Part shown: piece after piece, positions 18,339-26,787 of the stretch
Layout: each line of letters begins with the position of its first letter
Position numbering within the stretch: position 1 is the first letter of the stretch
Assembly: GCA_023091735.1 (NCBI GenBank)
Contig: JALKBU010000401.1
Coordinates: 1-42,752, forward strand
Length of the DNA: 42,752 bases
Direction: 5' to 3'
Source of the DNA: Trichomonas tenax
Taxonomy: Eukaryota; Parabasalia; Trichomonadida; Trichomonadidae
Notes under the pieces: generated by a model
The model's database searches: none
Told to the model about the DNA's origin: nothing
Seen by the model: only the letters and a program-made list of their open reading frames with translations
Position numbers and translations under genes: made by a program

Positions 18339-20402
18339 TTAATCATAAGGTAATTCTAATTTAATTTCCTCGGGATCGTCATCAGCTTCTGTAGCTAAAA
18401 CAATCTCAGCAGCTTTCTCAAATCTCTCATCTTTTCTTGCAGAAGCCAATAGTTTCAATGCCTTTGCTGAATAGTTCAAAACTCGAGGAATTTTGCAGCA
18501 ATTTGGCATCGAAATCCATTTATCTAAAGCTTCTTTGTAATCAGAGAACAAATCTCCATCCATGGATATAACTATTGTTGATATAAGTAAGATATAGCAG
18601 CCAACATCGAACTCATCAGTAACTTTTGTTATGCCTTCAAAAGCAAAATCAAGAAGAAGTGATCCAACATTAACTTCTTGTTGAACTAATGCAGACAACA
18701 TCGTGAATGGAGTCATTGAATAAATAGGATAACGTGTTAAAGAATTAGATAATGTCATAATCAAGTCAAAGCTAAAGGATGGTATTTCAATAACTTTGTT
18801 GCTCACAAATAACTTTGCAAGCGATAAAAATACATCTGTATCGATTGCGATCTTTGTTTGTATAACGTCGCAAACTGCAGTAATAAGTCTTTTCATTGAC
18901 TCAGGAGGTATTGCATCCAGTTTTTCTGCAGCTGTTGCAAAAAGAAGCACTATATTTCCTTCGCAGTATAAATTTTGATATTTTGATAATAAATCATTTG
19001 ATGTTTCAAGGATATGAATTAATTTTTCATTATCTAAATTTTCTTCTTTAACATATTCAATTGCTTCCAATAACGTTCTTTTCAATCTTTCAGTAATAAA
19101 AGCAAACTCTGGAGCTTGTTTGATAATTGTTTCAAACTTATGTATAATAGAATCAAATTTATCTGACTTATGAGAATCGATTATTTCTTTGGCGCAAAAT
19201 GCAAGCGTTTCATCATCTGTTGATATTGCATCAGTGGCAATTTTCAAGGCTAAAGCTGGATCAATTTTTGATAATAAGTTGAGTGAAGTTGGGTTCACAT
19301 TTGCTGATAACCATTCGATATCTATTCTTTCTATCATTTCGCACTTCATTAAAATATAATATGCAAAAGATTCGGCTTCATTATCATTAAAATATAAAGT
19401 AATTCCGTTAACCATGAAGCGATTATCATCAACAATTTGAGTTTCTCCGTCCAAAGAGCTAATTAAACTTAATATTGCTCCTCTGGCAGATGGTGTTTTT
19501 GCATCTGGATTCGAATAAAGTTCGAATTGACAACTTTTAACATCTTCAAATTCTTTTAGGGTTAAATCATATTCAAGATCATTCACAATGCTCAGTGCAT
19601 CTTCTTCAGTTGCATCGCTATTAATAAATGTGTCTAGAGCATTGATTGCTTTCATTCTATAAAACTGATTTTCGTGATTTTGGAATTTTGATAGAAAATC
19701 CCATATATTAACAAAAGTCCAGTTCCCTATCATATCCTTTTCAAGGATGTATTCAAAAATTCTTTCATTTTTAATTAATTCTTCAGCAATATCGATCATT
19801 ATCTGACTAAAACTCTCAAGCTTAACAAACAATGAATCAAGCAATTGCACAACGTAGTTTTCAAAAATTTCGGTGTGTTCGGCTTGTAAATGTTCATGAA
19901 TTGGAGAAAACATTTCATTGATTAAAAGTTCAATAGTTTCCTCGTCTAAAACATTTGTATCGATGATTTCTTGTGCATATTTAGATATAAATTGCATTGC
20001 TGTATCTTTATATTTGTAATTAGATTGTGAAATTAAATTAATTGCCTTTTTGACTTGAGAAATAAACCCAGACCTATAGCTTTCAATAATGTAATTGATA
20101 ATTGGATAGAAATGTATTGAAGCTTTTTGTTCAGTTTTGAATAAAATTTCAATTAAAGAATTTAATATGAATTTGTTTTGTTCTGTCATAAATTTCGGTT
20201 TTAACATGAATATGCGCGAAAATGCAATAAGTAAAACAGATAATTCGGAAAAGTTTTCAGTGGCTGCTAAAATATTTAATGTCTGAAGTACATCTGGAAT
20301 GTTTTCTGGATTGATACAATACTCAAGAAGGAACGCTGTTGCAGAATTTCTTTCTTTGTCATCACTTGACGATAAAATTGCCTCCAAATACTCCAATTCC
20401 AT
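18339..20402 (-). CDS. HEAT-repeat protein, possible karyopherin-like
   Basis: This is a 687-residue all-helical, acidic protein. The start (LEYLEAILSSSDDKERNSAT and the helices after it) resembles the first HEAT repeats of importin-beta-type proteins, where a short helix, an S-x-D turn and a hydrophobic helix recur. Further repeats run to about residue 660 and the tail is acidic (TEADDDPEEIKLELPYD). If it is an importin it is short, since the family usually has 850-1100 residues. No Ran-binding or other marker is visible, so the role is a weak inference; another HEAT scaffold is equally possible. The start is the first ATG. The gene converges with the tubby-like gene, 130 bases away. Confidence 0.7.
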   Translation of the reverse strand: MELEYLEAILSSSDDKERNSATAFLLEYCINPENIPDVLQTLNILAATENFSELSVLLIAFSRIFMLKPKFMTEQNKFILNSLIEILFKTEQKASIHFYPIINYIIESYRSGFISQVKKAINLISQSNYKYKDTAMQFISKYAQEIIDTNVLDEETIELLINEMFSPIHEHLQAEHTEIFENYVVQLLDSLFVKLESFSQIMIDIAEELIKNERIFEYILEKDMIGNWTFVNIWDFLSKFQNHENQFYRMKAINALDTFINSDATEEDALSIVNDLEYDLTLKEFEDVKSCQFELYSNPDAKTPSARGAILSLISSLDGETQIVDDNRFMVNGITLYFNDNEAESFAYYILMKCEMIERIDIEWLSANVNPTSLNLLSKIDPALALKIATDAISTDDETLAFCAKEIIDSHKSDKFDSIIHKFETIIKQAPEFAFITERLKRTLLEAIEYVKEENLDNEKLIHILETSNDLLSKYQNLYCEGNIVLLFATAAEKLDAIPPESMKRLITAVCDVIQTKIAIDTDVFLSLAKLFVSNKVIEIPSFSFDLIMTLSNSLTRYPIYSMTPFTMLSALVQQEVNVGSLLLDFAFEGITKVTDEFDVGCYILLISTIVISMDGDLFSDYKEALDKWISMPNCCKIPRVLNYSAKALKLLASARKDERFEKAAEIVLATEADDDPEEIKLELPYD

Positions 20403-20592
20403 GAAAAATTATGACATGTCAAAATTTAAATGGCAGAAAAAATCAATCATTTGTTTTATCATTTGAAAAAATTAATCTAAACTTGCAGTCATTTGATTGT
20501 TTAGGTGTGATTACTTGCGGTGATTAAAGTATCTATTATAGGTGAATCTAAAGAGACAAACACACATTCTTCCGATCCTTTAAAAATGAAAT

Positions 20593-21541
20593 ATGAAATA
20601 CTTCAAATTGACTGTTACTAAACTAGGTACTTTCAGAACTAGTGAACTTTCACCGGAAACCTTGATTGCCCAGGCCAAAGAAGTATCGTAGAGAAGTGAA
20701 ATGAGTTTTGATGGCCATATTCAAGTTGGAAAAAAAAGAGTTCAAACTATGTCAAATCTAGGTATATTTGAACAAAATTAATAATAATAAAAATTCTGTG
20801 GCGATTGCAGCGACACTGATGCAGCTGAATTATGGTTGAGAGCAAATAAAAGAATTAAAAAAACATATGAATCTGAAATAAGAAGTCGTGTATAAGCATA
20901 TATTAGCGAGAGTATCGGGAATTATGATCGCCCAAGAACAGTCAAACGAGATCTCATTTTTCTCGAAATGTTCAAATGCGAGAAAGAGAACCTTAAAATC
21001 TTCAATTATAAAAATTGACAAAATAGATTTTGATATTTCTGCTTTATGTTGATCTGAATGCCGTAGTGTTAAAGGAATGGAGAAGAAATACCAAAATTCA
21101 GTCATTGCAAACCCTTCTCCACAAGTCCTACAAACTATCAGGCACATTAAAAGCATAGATAAACTAGAGTTCCATAAATATATTCATGACAAAACTTTGA
21201 AGACTGTTTACAAAGCATAAGTTAACTTTGCGAACTTCTTCGAATGGATGTCAACAGATATTGGTCTTAAGCGTTGTCAAAACATTTATTCGCTTGAAGT
21301 TGGTCTCATGGAAGTTGTTCTTTCTTCATGGCAGAGAAGACTTCATGATTGATTTCATGGCTCTTGAGAATGTTATGACTAAGTTCTATCCATCATTTGA
21401 AATGTTCAACAGCAAGGCAAGAAACATTTGGCTTGCAATACTCTCATGTTTATTGAGAAGACTCTCAATGGCAAACTGTCACTATTGGGGAGGAGACATC
21501 GGTTTCAGGAACTTAAAATTTAATTTTTCCCAAAACATTTA
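20593..21541 (+). pseudogene. degenerate gene of unknown family
   Basis: A coding pattern can be followed from ATG 20593 (MKYFKLTVTKLGTFRTSEL) through several lesions: TAG near 20688, TAA near 20780, TAA near 20896, a TGA and other stops near 21018-21100, TAA near 21219 and a frameshift near 21340. Recognisable parts include CGDCSDTDAAELWLRANK, YDRPRTVKRDLIFLEMF, FFEWMSTDIGLKRCQNIYSL and DFMALENVMTKFYPSFEMF. Together these imply an ancestral protein of roughly 310 residues. I do not recognise the family; it lies in the decayed accessory zone beside another broken gene. An expressed product is very unlikely. Confidence 0.65.
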
Positions 21542-21738
21542 ATCTTTTGAGCTCATAAATGCGTGATTTCGCAATTCTAAAGCGACAGATCGTTTCTATT
21601 TTGGTTGTAGTTTCGTTTTATGTCAAAAAACACATTTGCTTAAAAAATACGCAAGATTATTAATATTATTTCCTTTAAAAAGCTGATTTATGTAGTAAAA
21701 CATGGTAAACAAACAATTTTATTGAATATGCAATAATA

Positions 21739-22158
21739 TCAAGCCTTCTCAGCGTGCCTGGAAATGGAATCTTGTAGATTGTCATGGAGAATCAATTGTA
21801 ATTCATCAACAGTAATTCGAAAACTTGCTTCCGCAGGACTAAAAGGTTCCGCAGCGGCACCGTCTGCAGCCCCTTCTTCTTCTTGAGGCTCTACATACGC
21901 AACATCTGGCTTCTTTTGGGCCAATCGAGCCATAATTCCAACGCTATTCATTTGTGTTGATAACCGTCGAGAGATTCTGATGGGTGTTGAATGTTTGAAA
22001 AGCTTGTAGAAATATTGTTCGAATGTTTCCCAGCCTTGCTCGTTATTCTCTGGATTGTGATCTGGAGGATGATTACCGCATAAAGAAAGAATACAATTGA
22101 CAATACTTCTCCGATCAAATTGTAACAGAATATGTATTACGTGAACAAAAGGATTCAT
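21739..22158 (-). CDS. hypothetical protein, probably the 3' part of a broken gene
   Basis: This is an open frame of 139 codons, MNPFVHVIHILLQFDRR onward, with a low-complexity glutamate/alanine stretch (EPQEEEGAADGAAAEPF, about 92-108) and a helical C-terminus. I recognise no family. Its ATG overlaps the stop of the coiled-coil reading upstream (TAATG), and no Inr-like element lies near it. In a eukaryote without operons this suggests one original gene split by an indel near 22158, not two genes. It may still be read as a short protein. Confidence 0.4.
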   Translation of the reverse strand: MNPFVHVIHILLQFDRRSIVNCILSLCGNHPPDHNPENNEQGWETFEQYFYKLFKHSTPIRISRRLSTQMNSVGIMARLAQKKPDVAYVEPQEEEGAADGAAAEPFSPAEASFRITVDELQLILHDNLQDSISRHAEKA

Positions 22159-22480
22159 TAAAGTTCCTGCTGAATCTCCTCTACGTTCTGGATGTTTTTT
22201 GAATTTTCTGTCGTTTTTAAACGCTTAATTTTTTTTGAAGATTCAATAGCTTAGATTGTTCATTTCTTTCTTGTGCTTTCAATTCATTTATTTTCCTAAC
22301 ATATTCTTCATATTCCTTCTTAACGCTTTGTCTGACTTGATCGGCAAGTTCTGTAAATAATTTTTGTGCAGGGATATGTTGGTGCATTATTTGAATAGCA
22401 TCCTGTGAGCTTTGAATAAAATCATCTAATATAGTTTCGTTTGGTGGTTAGGTGAAATATAAGATATAGGATTTAAACAT
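22158..22480 (-). pseudogene. coiled-coil gene remnant, 5' part of the same broken locus
   Basis: From ATG 22480 the frame gives ten codons, then TAA at 22448-22450, then a long coiled-coil pattern (DDFIQSSQDAIQIMHQHIPA, later QVRQSVKKEYEEYVRKINEL). At a run of eight A on the coding strand (22229-22236) the pattern changes frame and goes on as KRLKTTENSKNIQNVEEIQQ to TAA 22158-22160. A TGTCATTA element sits just before the ATG. The homopolymer could also be a sequencing error, but the in-frame TAA argues for real decay. Confidence 0.5.
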
Positions 22481-22960
22481 TAATGACACTTTTTAAGGAA
22501 AAAACTTAGAAAGTCTTCATGATTCACCAAGAAGAACACGAAAATTCACATCTTAGCTTGCAATAAAGAATAAACGGAAAAAACTTGTATTTGATATTTT
22601 CTTCTGGCTAACAAAAAGCTACAGTAGTTAACGTATAAATTAGCATTTAGGAGTAGGTTATAGTTCTTTAGTAACAAAGGAAAAGTCGGGATATATTTTT
22701 AGAAAAATATATTGTAAAATTTGGTATAGCTTTGTACCTTCTGATCAAACAGAAGATCACAGGCAAAGTCTCAGCGAAAACAAAGACTTTTGAATTCAAT
22801 TTAAAATATTTGGTTATCTGTTAAAGCTAAGTATGTGGCTCCATGTAAGATAAAGGAGCATGGGGTCTTGTATATGAGTAACTCTATCAGGCTCCAAATG
22901 ATCCAAGCTAAGGAGCTTTAAGCAATCATCTTTATGGCCGTTAAGTTTTTAACGTCTTTT
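22481..22960. other. intergenic stretch in accessory zone
   Basis: About 480 bases between the broken coiled-coil gene and repeat A. I find no sustained reading frame and no repeat or fold that I can support. Confidence 0.4.
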
Positions 22961-22998
22961 CTATCGTCGTTTGTACACCTCTAGATGTGCATGAATAT

Positions 22999-23222
22999 GG
23001 GACTGGGACAAAATAGAACAACGTGCTTTTCTGACATGTAACTTATTTTTGGCATGTAAAGTCAGGATGTCAAAATAAAGGAAAGTGACATGTTTGCGGG
23101 AAAAATGGAAAAGTGTCAATAGGTTGAAATGGATTGAACTCAATGTTGGAAACCAAAGAAGACTTCATTATGAGTAGTTGTGGCCTTATTGTGAAGGATG
23201 ACCTGGTGATCTAGCAGAGATG
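22999..23222 (+). repeat. dispersed repeat A, copy 2
   Basis: This is the inverted partner of 1-209. Relative to that copy it carries an 18-base insertion after GACATGT that creates a short direct repeat of CATGT, plus scattered substitutions. Downstream (23223-23325) a GC-richer stretch reads in one frame as FDALRGRPETSKALEWPNQ, which hints at coding ancestry beyond the shared part. Confidence 0.8.
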
Positions 23223-23339
23223 CATCCAGATGCATATTCAACAGAAGCATGATTCGATGCATTGCGAGGTCGGCCTGAGACTTCCAAAGCCCTCGAGTGG
23301 CCAAACCAGGCCCTAACAAGAACCCACTTATTGATTCAA

Positions 23340-23650
23340 TTTTTAATACACATTACATTTTCACTTTTGATATTAATATATTTTTTTTTTTTTTTATTTT
23401 TATTTTTTCACAGATACCTTTTTCATTACAAGATTATTTTCATATTATTACTTATTCTCATAATTATTAATATATCATTAAATTCATAATTAATTGTTCT
23501 TGAATCATGAATTAGATAATGTTTTCATGTTACGTTCATTTTATATACTGATTTATATTATTTAGATTCTCAATTTGATCCTTATATTCTTTGTAAAATT
23601 CTTTTTTTACTAAATTTTTATTTTATTTTATTTTTTTTTTTTTCTTCAAA
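23340..23650. other. low-complexity T-rich tract
   Basis: A strongly T-biased stretch with long T runs near 23380-23406 and 23580-23645. It has the look of simple-sequence DNA; the open frames across it are compositional artefacts. Confidence 0.6.
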
Positions 23651-23789
23651 TTATTTGTTTATAATTCATATTTACCATGCAAGAAGGGATAATTTCGACC
23701 GAGTTTCTTGGTTTGGAGTGCAACAAAAATTTGCAATGAACTACGTTTATGGTCTTCATACTCAGCGTGGAGTTTCAATCTATAAATGT

Positions 23790-23933
23790 CAGTATTGTTT
23801 AGACTACAAAGATATTTATAACACTTTTTATAAAGGTGACAATTTTTCCCGCGCAAAAAGGTGACAGTTTATTCATGAAAAGTGACTTTAAGGTTTTCTG
23901 CCACTTTTTGATGTTCACTTTTGTCATAGACTC
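23790..23933 (+). repeat. dispersed repeat B, copy 1
   Basis: About 143 bases match the reverse complement of 42527-42669 with scattered differences. The shared core includes CCCGCGCAAAAA and TTCATGAAAAGTGACTTTAA. The unit contains several copies of GTGACA/TGTCAC-like elements in both orientations, similar to the Inr-like element found at gene starts. It ends about 100 bases before the start of the porin-like gene. Confidence 0.82.
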
Positions 23934-24032
23934 GCATGAATATTCAATTGAGAACAATATAGAATTAGAAACTAAAAAACAATATGTTAAGCATTTGGAT
24001 ATAATAAATTTTTGGTCATTTCGTCATAAAAC

Positions 24033-24842
24033 ATGAATGTGTTGAATGCATCTTCATTCCGCGACATTTGTCCATTGATAAAATTAGACCAATCTCTTAA
24101 GCTTTCGAACAAAAATGGTTCTTTGTTGTTGGGGATCGACACAAAAAAGTATAAATTTAACTTATCCGAAAAATTGGATTTGGGAAAATTCGAAATTAAA
24201 GGCGATGAAAAGATTTATTCAATCAACTTCTTACCACACATCGATGATGATACAATTTATAATTTAGAACTCGAAAATAACGGAGTTTTCATAATCAAAT
24301 CGAATTTAACAAAGAAAATTCCGTACAAAGGCGGCATTTTTACAATAAATGCGAGATATTCTCCGCTTGAACAATCATTTGGTTTCTCATACGCTAATTC
24401 AAAGCCAAATTTTAAATATAAATTATATTACGACAAAGAGATTTGTGCGGATTTATCTGTTAAATATCCGTATTTCGTTTACGATGGAAAGCTTTCGATT
24501 TATAATGGCCACCACAACGCTTATTTAATTTATAAGAACTTCAGATTGGGCGGAAGCTACTTTTCTGAAGATGGTTTTTACGTTGGATTTCTTCATGATA
24601 AATTCCAGTTAGTTGCCCGTGCATGTCCAGAAGATGATGAAGCTCAATCGACAGAAATAAAAAAGAAAGAATACGATCTGATATGTACATATCAATATCC
24701 AATCAAAGAGAATATTAATCTCATCGCTCAAGTTTCTGCAAAGAATTGGAAGGCACCAATCATTGGATTTTCTTCCAAATTGTTCAAGAGCTTCTTTCAG
24801 TATACAGATAAATTGAATTATTCATTCGAAATTAATTTGTAA
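24033..24842 (+). CDS. porin-like (VDAC/Tom40-type) beta-barrel protein
   Basis: This 269-residue protein is made of about 18 short alternating segments with aromatic ends, for example KYKFNLSEKL, GIFTINARYSPL, KYKLYYDKEI, NAYLIYKNFRLGG and INLIAQVSAKNW. It has no signal peptide, no alpha-helical membrane segment, and a C-terminal strand (LNYSFEINL) resembling the beta-signal used for sorting to organelle outer membranes. Length and pattern fit the Porin3 superfamily; in trichomonads such proteins sit in the hydrogenosome outer membrane as channels or as the protein-import pore. VDAC-like and Tom40-like members cannot be told apart by eye, so no symbol is given. The start is the first ATG; TCATTT at 24016-24021 fits the Inr, 15 bases before it. 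Confidence 0.6.
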   Translation: MNVLNASSFRDICPLIKLDQSLKLSNKNGSLLLGIDTKKYKFNLSEKLDLGKFEIKGDEKIYSINFLPHIDDDTIYNLELENNGVFIIKSNLTKKIPYKGGIFTINARYSPLEQSFGFSYANSKPNFKYKLYYDKEICADLSVKYPYFVYDGKLSIYNGHHNAYLIYKNFRLGGSYFSEDGFYVGFLHDKFQLVARACPEDDEAQSTEIKKKEYDLICTYQYPIKENINLIAQVSAKNWKAPIIGFSSKLFKSFFQYTDKLNYSFEINL

Positions 24843-25000
24843 CTTTATCATTTACTAAATATTCAATTTGTAAACTTCTTTTCTTATCGTTATTAAGCCT
24901 GCTCGTTTCATATTTAAAAATTTGAAAAATATATAAAATTTCAAAATATAGTTCTGTTAATGTGTTTATAGAAAATATATCAATACTAAAATAAAAATAA

Positions 25001-25639
25001 TTACATATCTTTCTTAATGACATAGATATAATGGAAAGCTCCAGATACACCTTGTTTTTCGATTTTGATTGTATCAACAAGGCTAAGACCTGTTTGCGTG
25101 CCCTCAAAGAAGCGCTTACGTGTAGTTGGAGTTCCATAAGAGACTAAAATGAAAGTTCCGCCTGGTTTCATCACGCGTGCGATTTCTTTCAGCAATGATG
25201 TGACTGTTTTATTCGAGTTATCACCGCATATCAAAGTGTCGAGTGTCGCTTTATCGAAAACATAATCAAAATTATATGATGGGAACCTCATTTTAGTAAT
25301 ATCGCCGATTTCCCACTCGATTTTTTGCTCAAGTTGGTATTTCTTTCTCATTTGCGCTATTAATGTTTCAGAAAAGTCAATGCCAATAACTTTGTCGAAA
25401 CCGCTGAGTAATAATTCACTTGTCATATTAGAATTTCCACATCCGAGGTTGAGCGCGACGCCAGTTCCATTGATGTACTGTGTTACGTGGTCTCTTAGTT
25501 TCACCCAAGATTGATACCACTCGAATGTCTCTGTTTCTTTCTCGTAGCGTGAGTTCCAGTAACTTTTCTCGCTGTAAGCGGGCGCTGGATGATTGAGGAT
25601 GTTCTCCAACTCTTGATCGAGAGTTTCGTCTTCAAACAT
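25001..25639 (-). CDS. SAM-dependent methyltransferase, EEF1AKMT4/METTL13-like
   Basis: This 212-residue class I methyltransferase has the family's N-terminal signature YWNSRYEKETETFEWYQSW (residues 27-45), as in the eEF1A lysine methyltransferases EEF1AKMT4 and METTL13. The SAM-binding motif I is LNLGCGNS (about 63-70), followed by VIGIDFSETLI (motif II region) and FDYVFDKATLDTLI (about 123-136). The usual substrate of the group is a lysine of elongation factor 1A, which is the likely role here. Length equals that of the single-domain members. The start is the first ATG, 12 bases after a TGTCACTTTT element on the same strand. Confidence 0.82.
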   Translation of the reverse strand: MFEDETLDQELENILNHPAPAYSEKSYWNSRYEKETETFEWYQSWVKLRDHVTQYINGTGVALNLGCGNSNMTSELLLSGFDKVIGIDFSETLIAQMRKKYQLEQKIEWEIGDITKMRFPSYNFDYVFDKATLDTLICGDNSNKTVTSLLKEIARVMKPGGTFILVSYGTPTTRKRFFEGTQTGLSLVDTIKIEKQGVSGAFHYIYVIKKDM

Positions 25640-25645
25640 AATTGA

Positions 25646-25655
25646 AAAAGTGACA
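25646..25655 (-). promoter_or_regulatory. Inr-like element of the methyltransferase gene
   Basis: TGTCACTTTT on the minus strand; the A of TCA (25651) is 12 bases before the ATG at 25639. Confidence 0.6.
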
Positions 25656-26103
25656 TAAAATTAGACGATAAGCTATTTTATAGGAGAATGAGATCATACT
25701 AAACAAAAATCATAGCAATTTATAACCACAGAATAATATGCCAAAGGAACGCTAATCATTTGGTTATATTTTATTTTTTGATAATTATTTAAGCATATCA
25801 AGCCATCTAATTTCCGAAAAAAAATATTTTAACACGGTTTATTCATATCTATGGATGTTAACAAGAAAATAATATAAAATTATTTCATCACAAGCAATAT
25901 AATGTAACAATACTGCAATAGTGTAGTAAAATTGTGCATAAAGCTTAGGTATTCAATTAGCATGAAAAAAATTAATTGAAAATTGAAAAATTGTTTGCAA
26001 ATCGATATATCAATGTGAATGTAATAGCTTGTATAATGGGACGATAATTGATATTCTAATTCAAGAAGTTGAAACAAAAGGGAAAATTGTTAAATCTGTA
26101 AAG
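25656..26103. other. AT-rich intergenic stretch
   Basis: About 450 bases between two minus-strand genes: the 3' flank of the coiled-coil gene and the upstream side of the methyltransferase gene. No further element is visible. Confidence 0.45.
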
Positions 26104-26676
26104 TTATTGGCGATTTTTGATATCCATAAGGTTTTTATTGATCTTTTCTTTGTCTGTTTCGATGATAACTCCTTTCTCAGCAAACTTATCAATAATGTTT
26201 TTGAGATTTTCTGCAATTGTCATAACTTCCTTGGATTCAACAGTCATTTTGTCGCTATGCAAGCATTTTGTGATAACTTTGCTCATCTCTGTATTGACGT
26301 AATCGACAACTTTAAGACAAGCATTTTTAGAGTTCGCTTCTGATGCTGTTTTATAGTTATCAAGAGACACAAGGCTCTTGTTTTGGTCCAAGATTATCTG
26401 AAATGCATGCATTTTCTGTGCTGATAATATCAACTCTGTTTTTAATGTATTTAGCTGATTAATTGCCTGATTTTTACGTTCCTCTATTTCTTCCGCTTTG
26501 TCTGCAAGATCTGCTAAGTTATTTATGCATTTTCTTTGAAGTCCCATCATTTTCATTTGAAGATGAGCCATTCCTATCATAATGCTTCTCTTCTCTATGC
26601 ATTCTTTTTCTGTTTCTCTAAATTGAACGACTTCTTCAGTAATCGCATCAAAATTGAAATCGCCCAAACCTTCCAT
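26104..26676 (-). CDS. small coiled-coil protein of unknown function
   Basis: This 190-residue soluble protein is predicted to be almost entirely helical. A coiled coil is clear in the middle (NLADLADKAEEIEERKNQAI, about 53-72, with helices on both sides). There is no signal peptide or membrane segment. The C-terminal half (KEVMTIAENLKNIIDKFAEK) is another amphipathic helix. I recognise no family. It shares a 111-base divergent promoter region with the E1 gene; the Inr-like elements in it point to the E1 side, so this gene's own start signal is not obvious. The frame is long and clean and the start is the only early ATG. Confidence 0.68.
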   Translation of the reverse strand: MEGLGDFNFDAITEEVVQFRETEKECIEKRSIMIGMAHLQMKMMGLQRKCINNLADLADKAEEIEERKNQAINQLNTLKTELILSAQKMHAFQIILDQNKSLVSLDNYKTASEANSKNACLKVVDYVNTEMSKVITKCLHSDKMTVESKEVMTIAENLKNIIDKFAEKGVIIETDKEKINKNLMDIKNRQ

Positions 26677-26696
26677 TTTGAAAAAAAGGTTATTTG

Positions 26697-26776
26697 TGTC
26701 ACATTTTCTGGTATGTCACTTTTCAAAAATGTCACATTTATTCGTCACTTTTTGTGTCATTTTTATTGTTACTTTT
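26697..26776 (+). promoter_or_regulatory. array of Inr-like elements before the E1 gene
   Basis: Between the two divergent genes there are five elements of the form GTCA(C/T)(A/T)TTT on the plus strand, at about 26698, 26715, 26731, 26745 and 26757, and a sixth weaker GTTACTTTTA at about 26769. Most genes in the window have one. Only the last ones are at the usual distance from the ATG at 26788. Confidence 0.5.
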
Positions 26777-26787
26777 AGAATTTTTTA

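Noticed and set aside
22430..22480. Possible intron removing the early TAA in the coiled-coil locus
   Set aside because: There is no GTAYGT-like donor and no match to the trichomonad branch/acceptor signal; only a weak CCTAACCACC is present.
23262..24036. Open frames near the T-rich tract and repeat B
   Set aside because: They are phenylalanine- and isoleucine-rich products of low-complexity DNA or parts of the repeat, with no independent support as genes.
24832..25137. Minus-strand frame of 101 codons overlapping the methyltransferase gene
   Set aside because: It overlaps the well-supported methyltransferase in another frame and has random-like composition.
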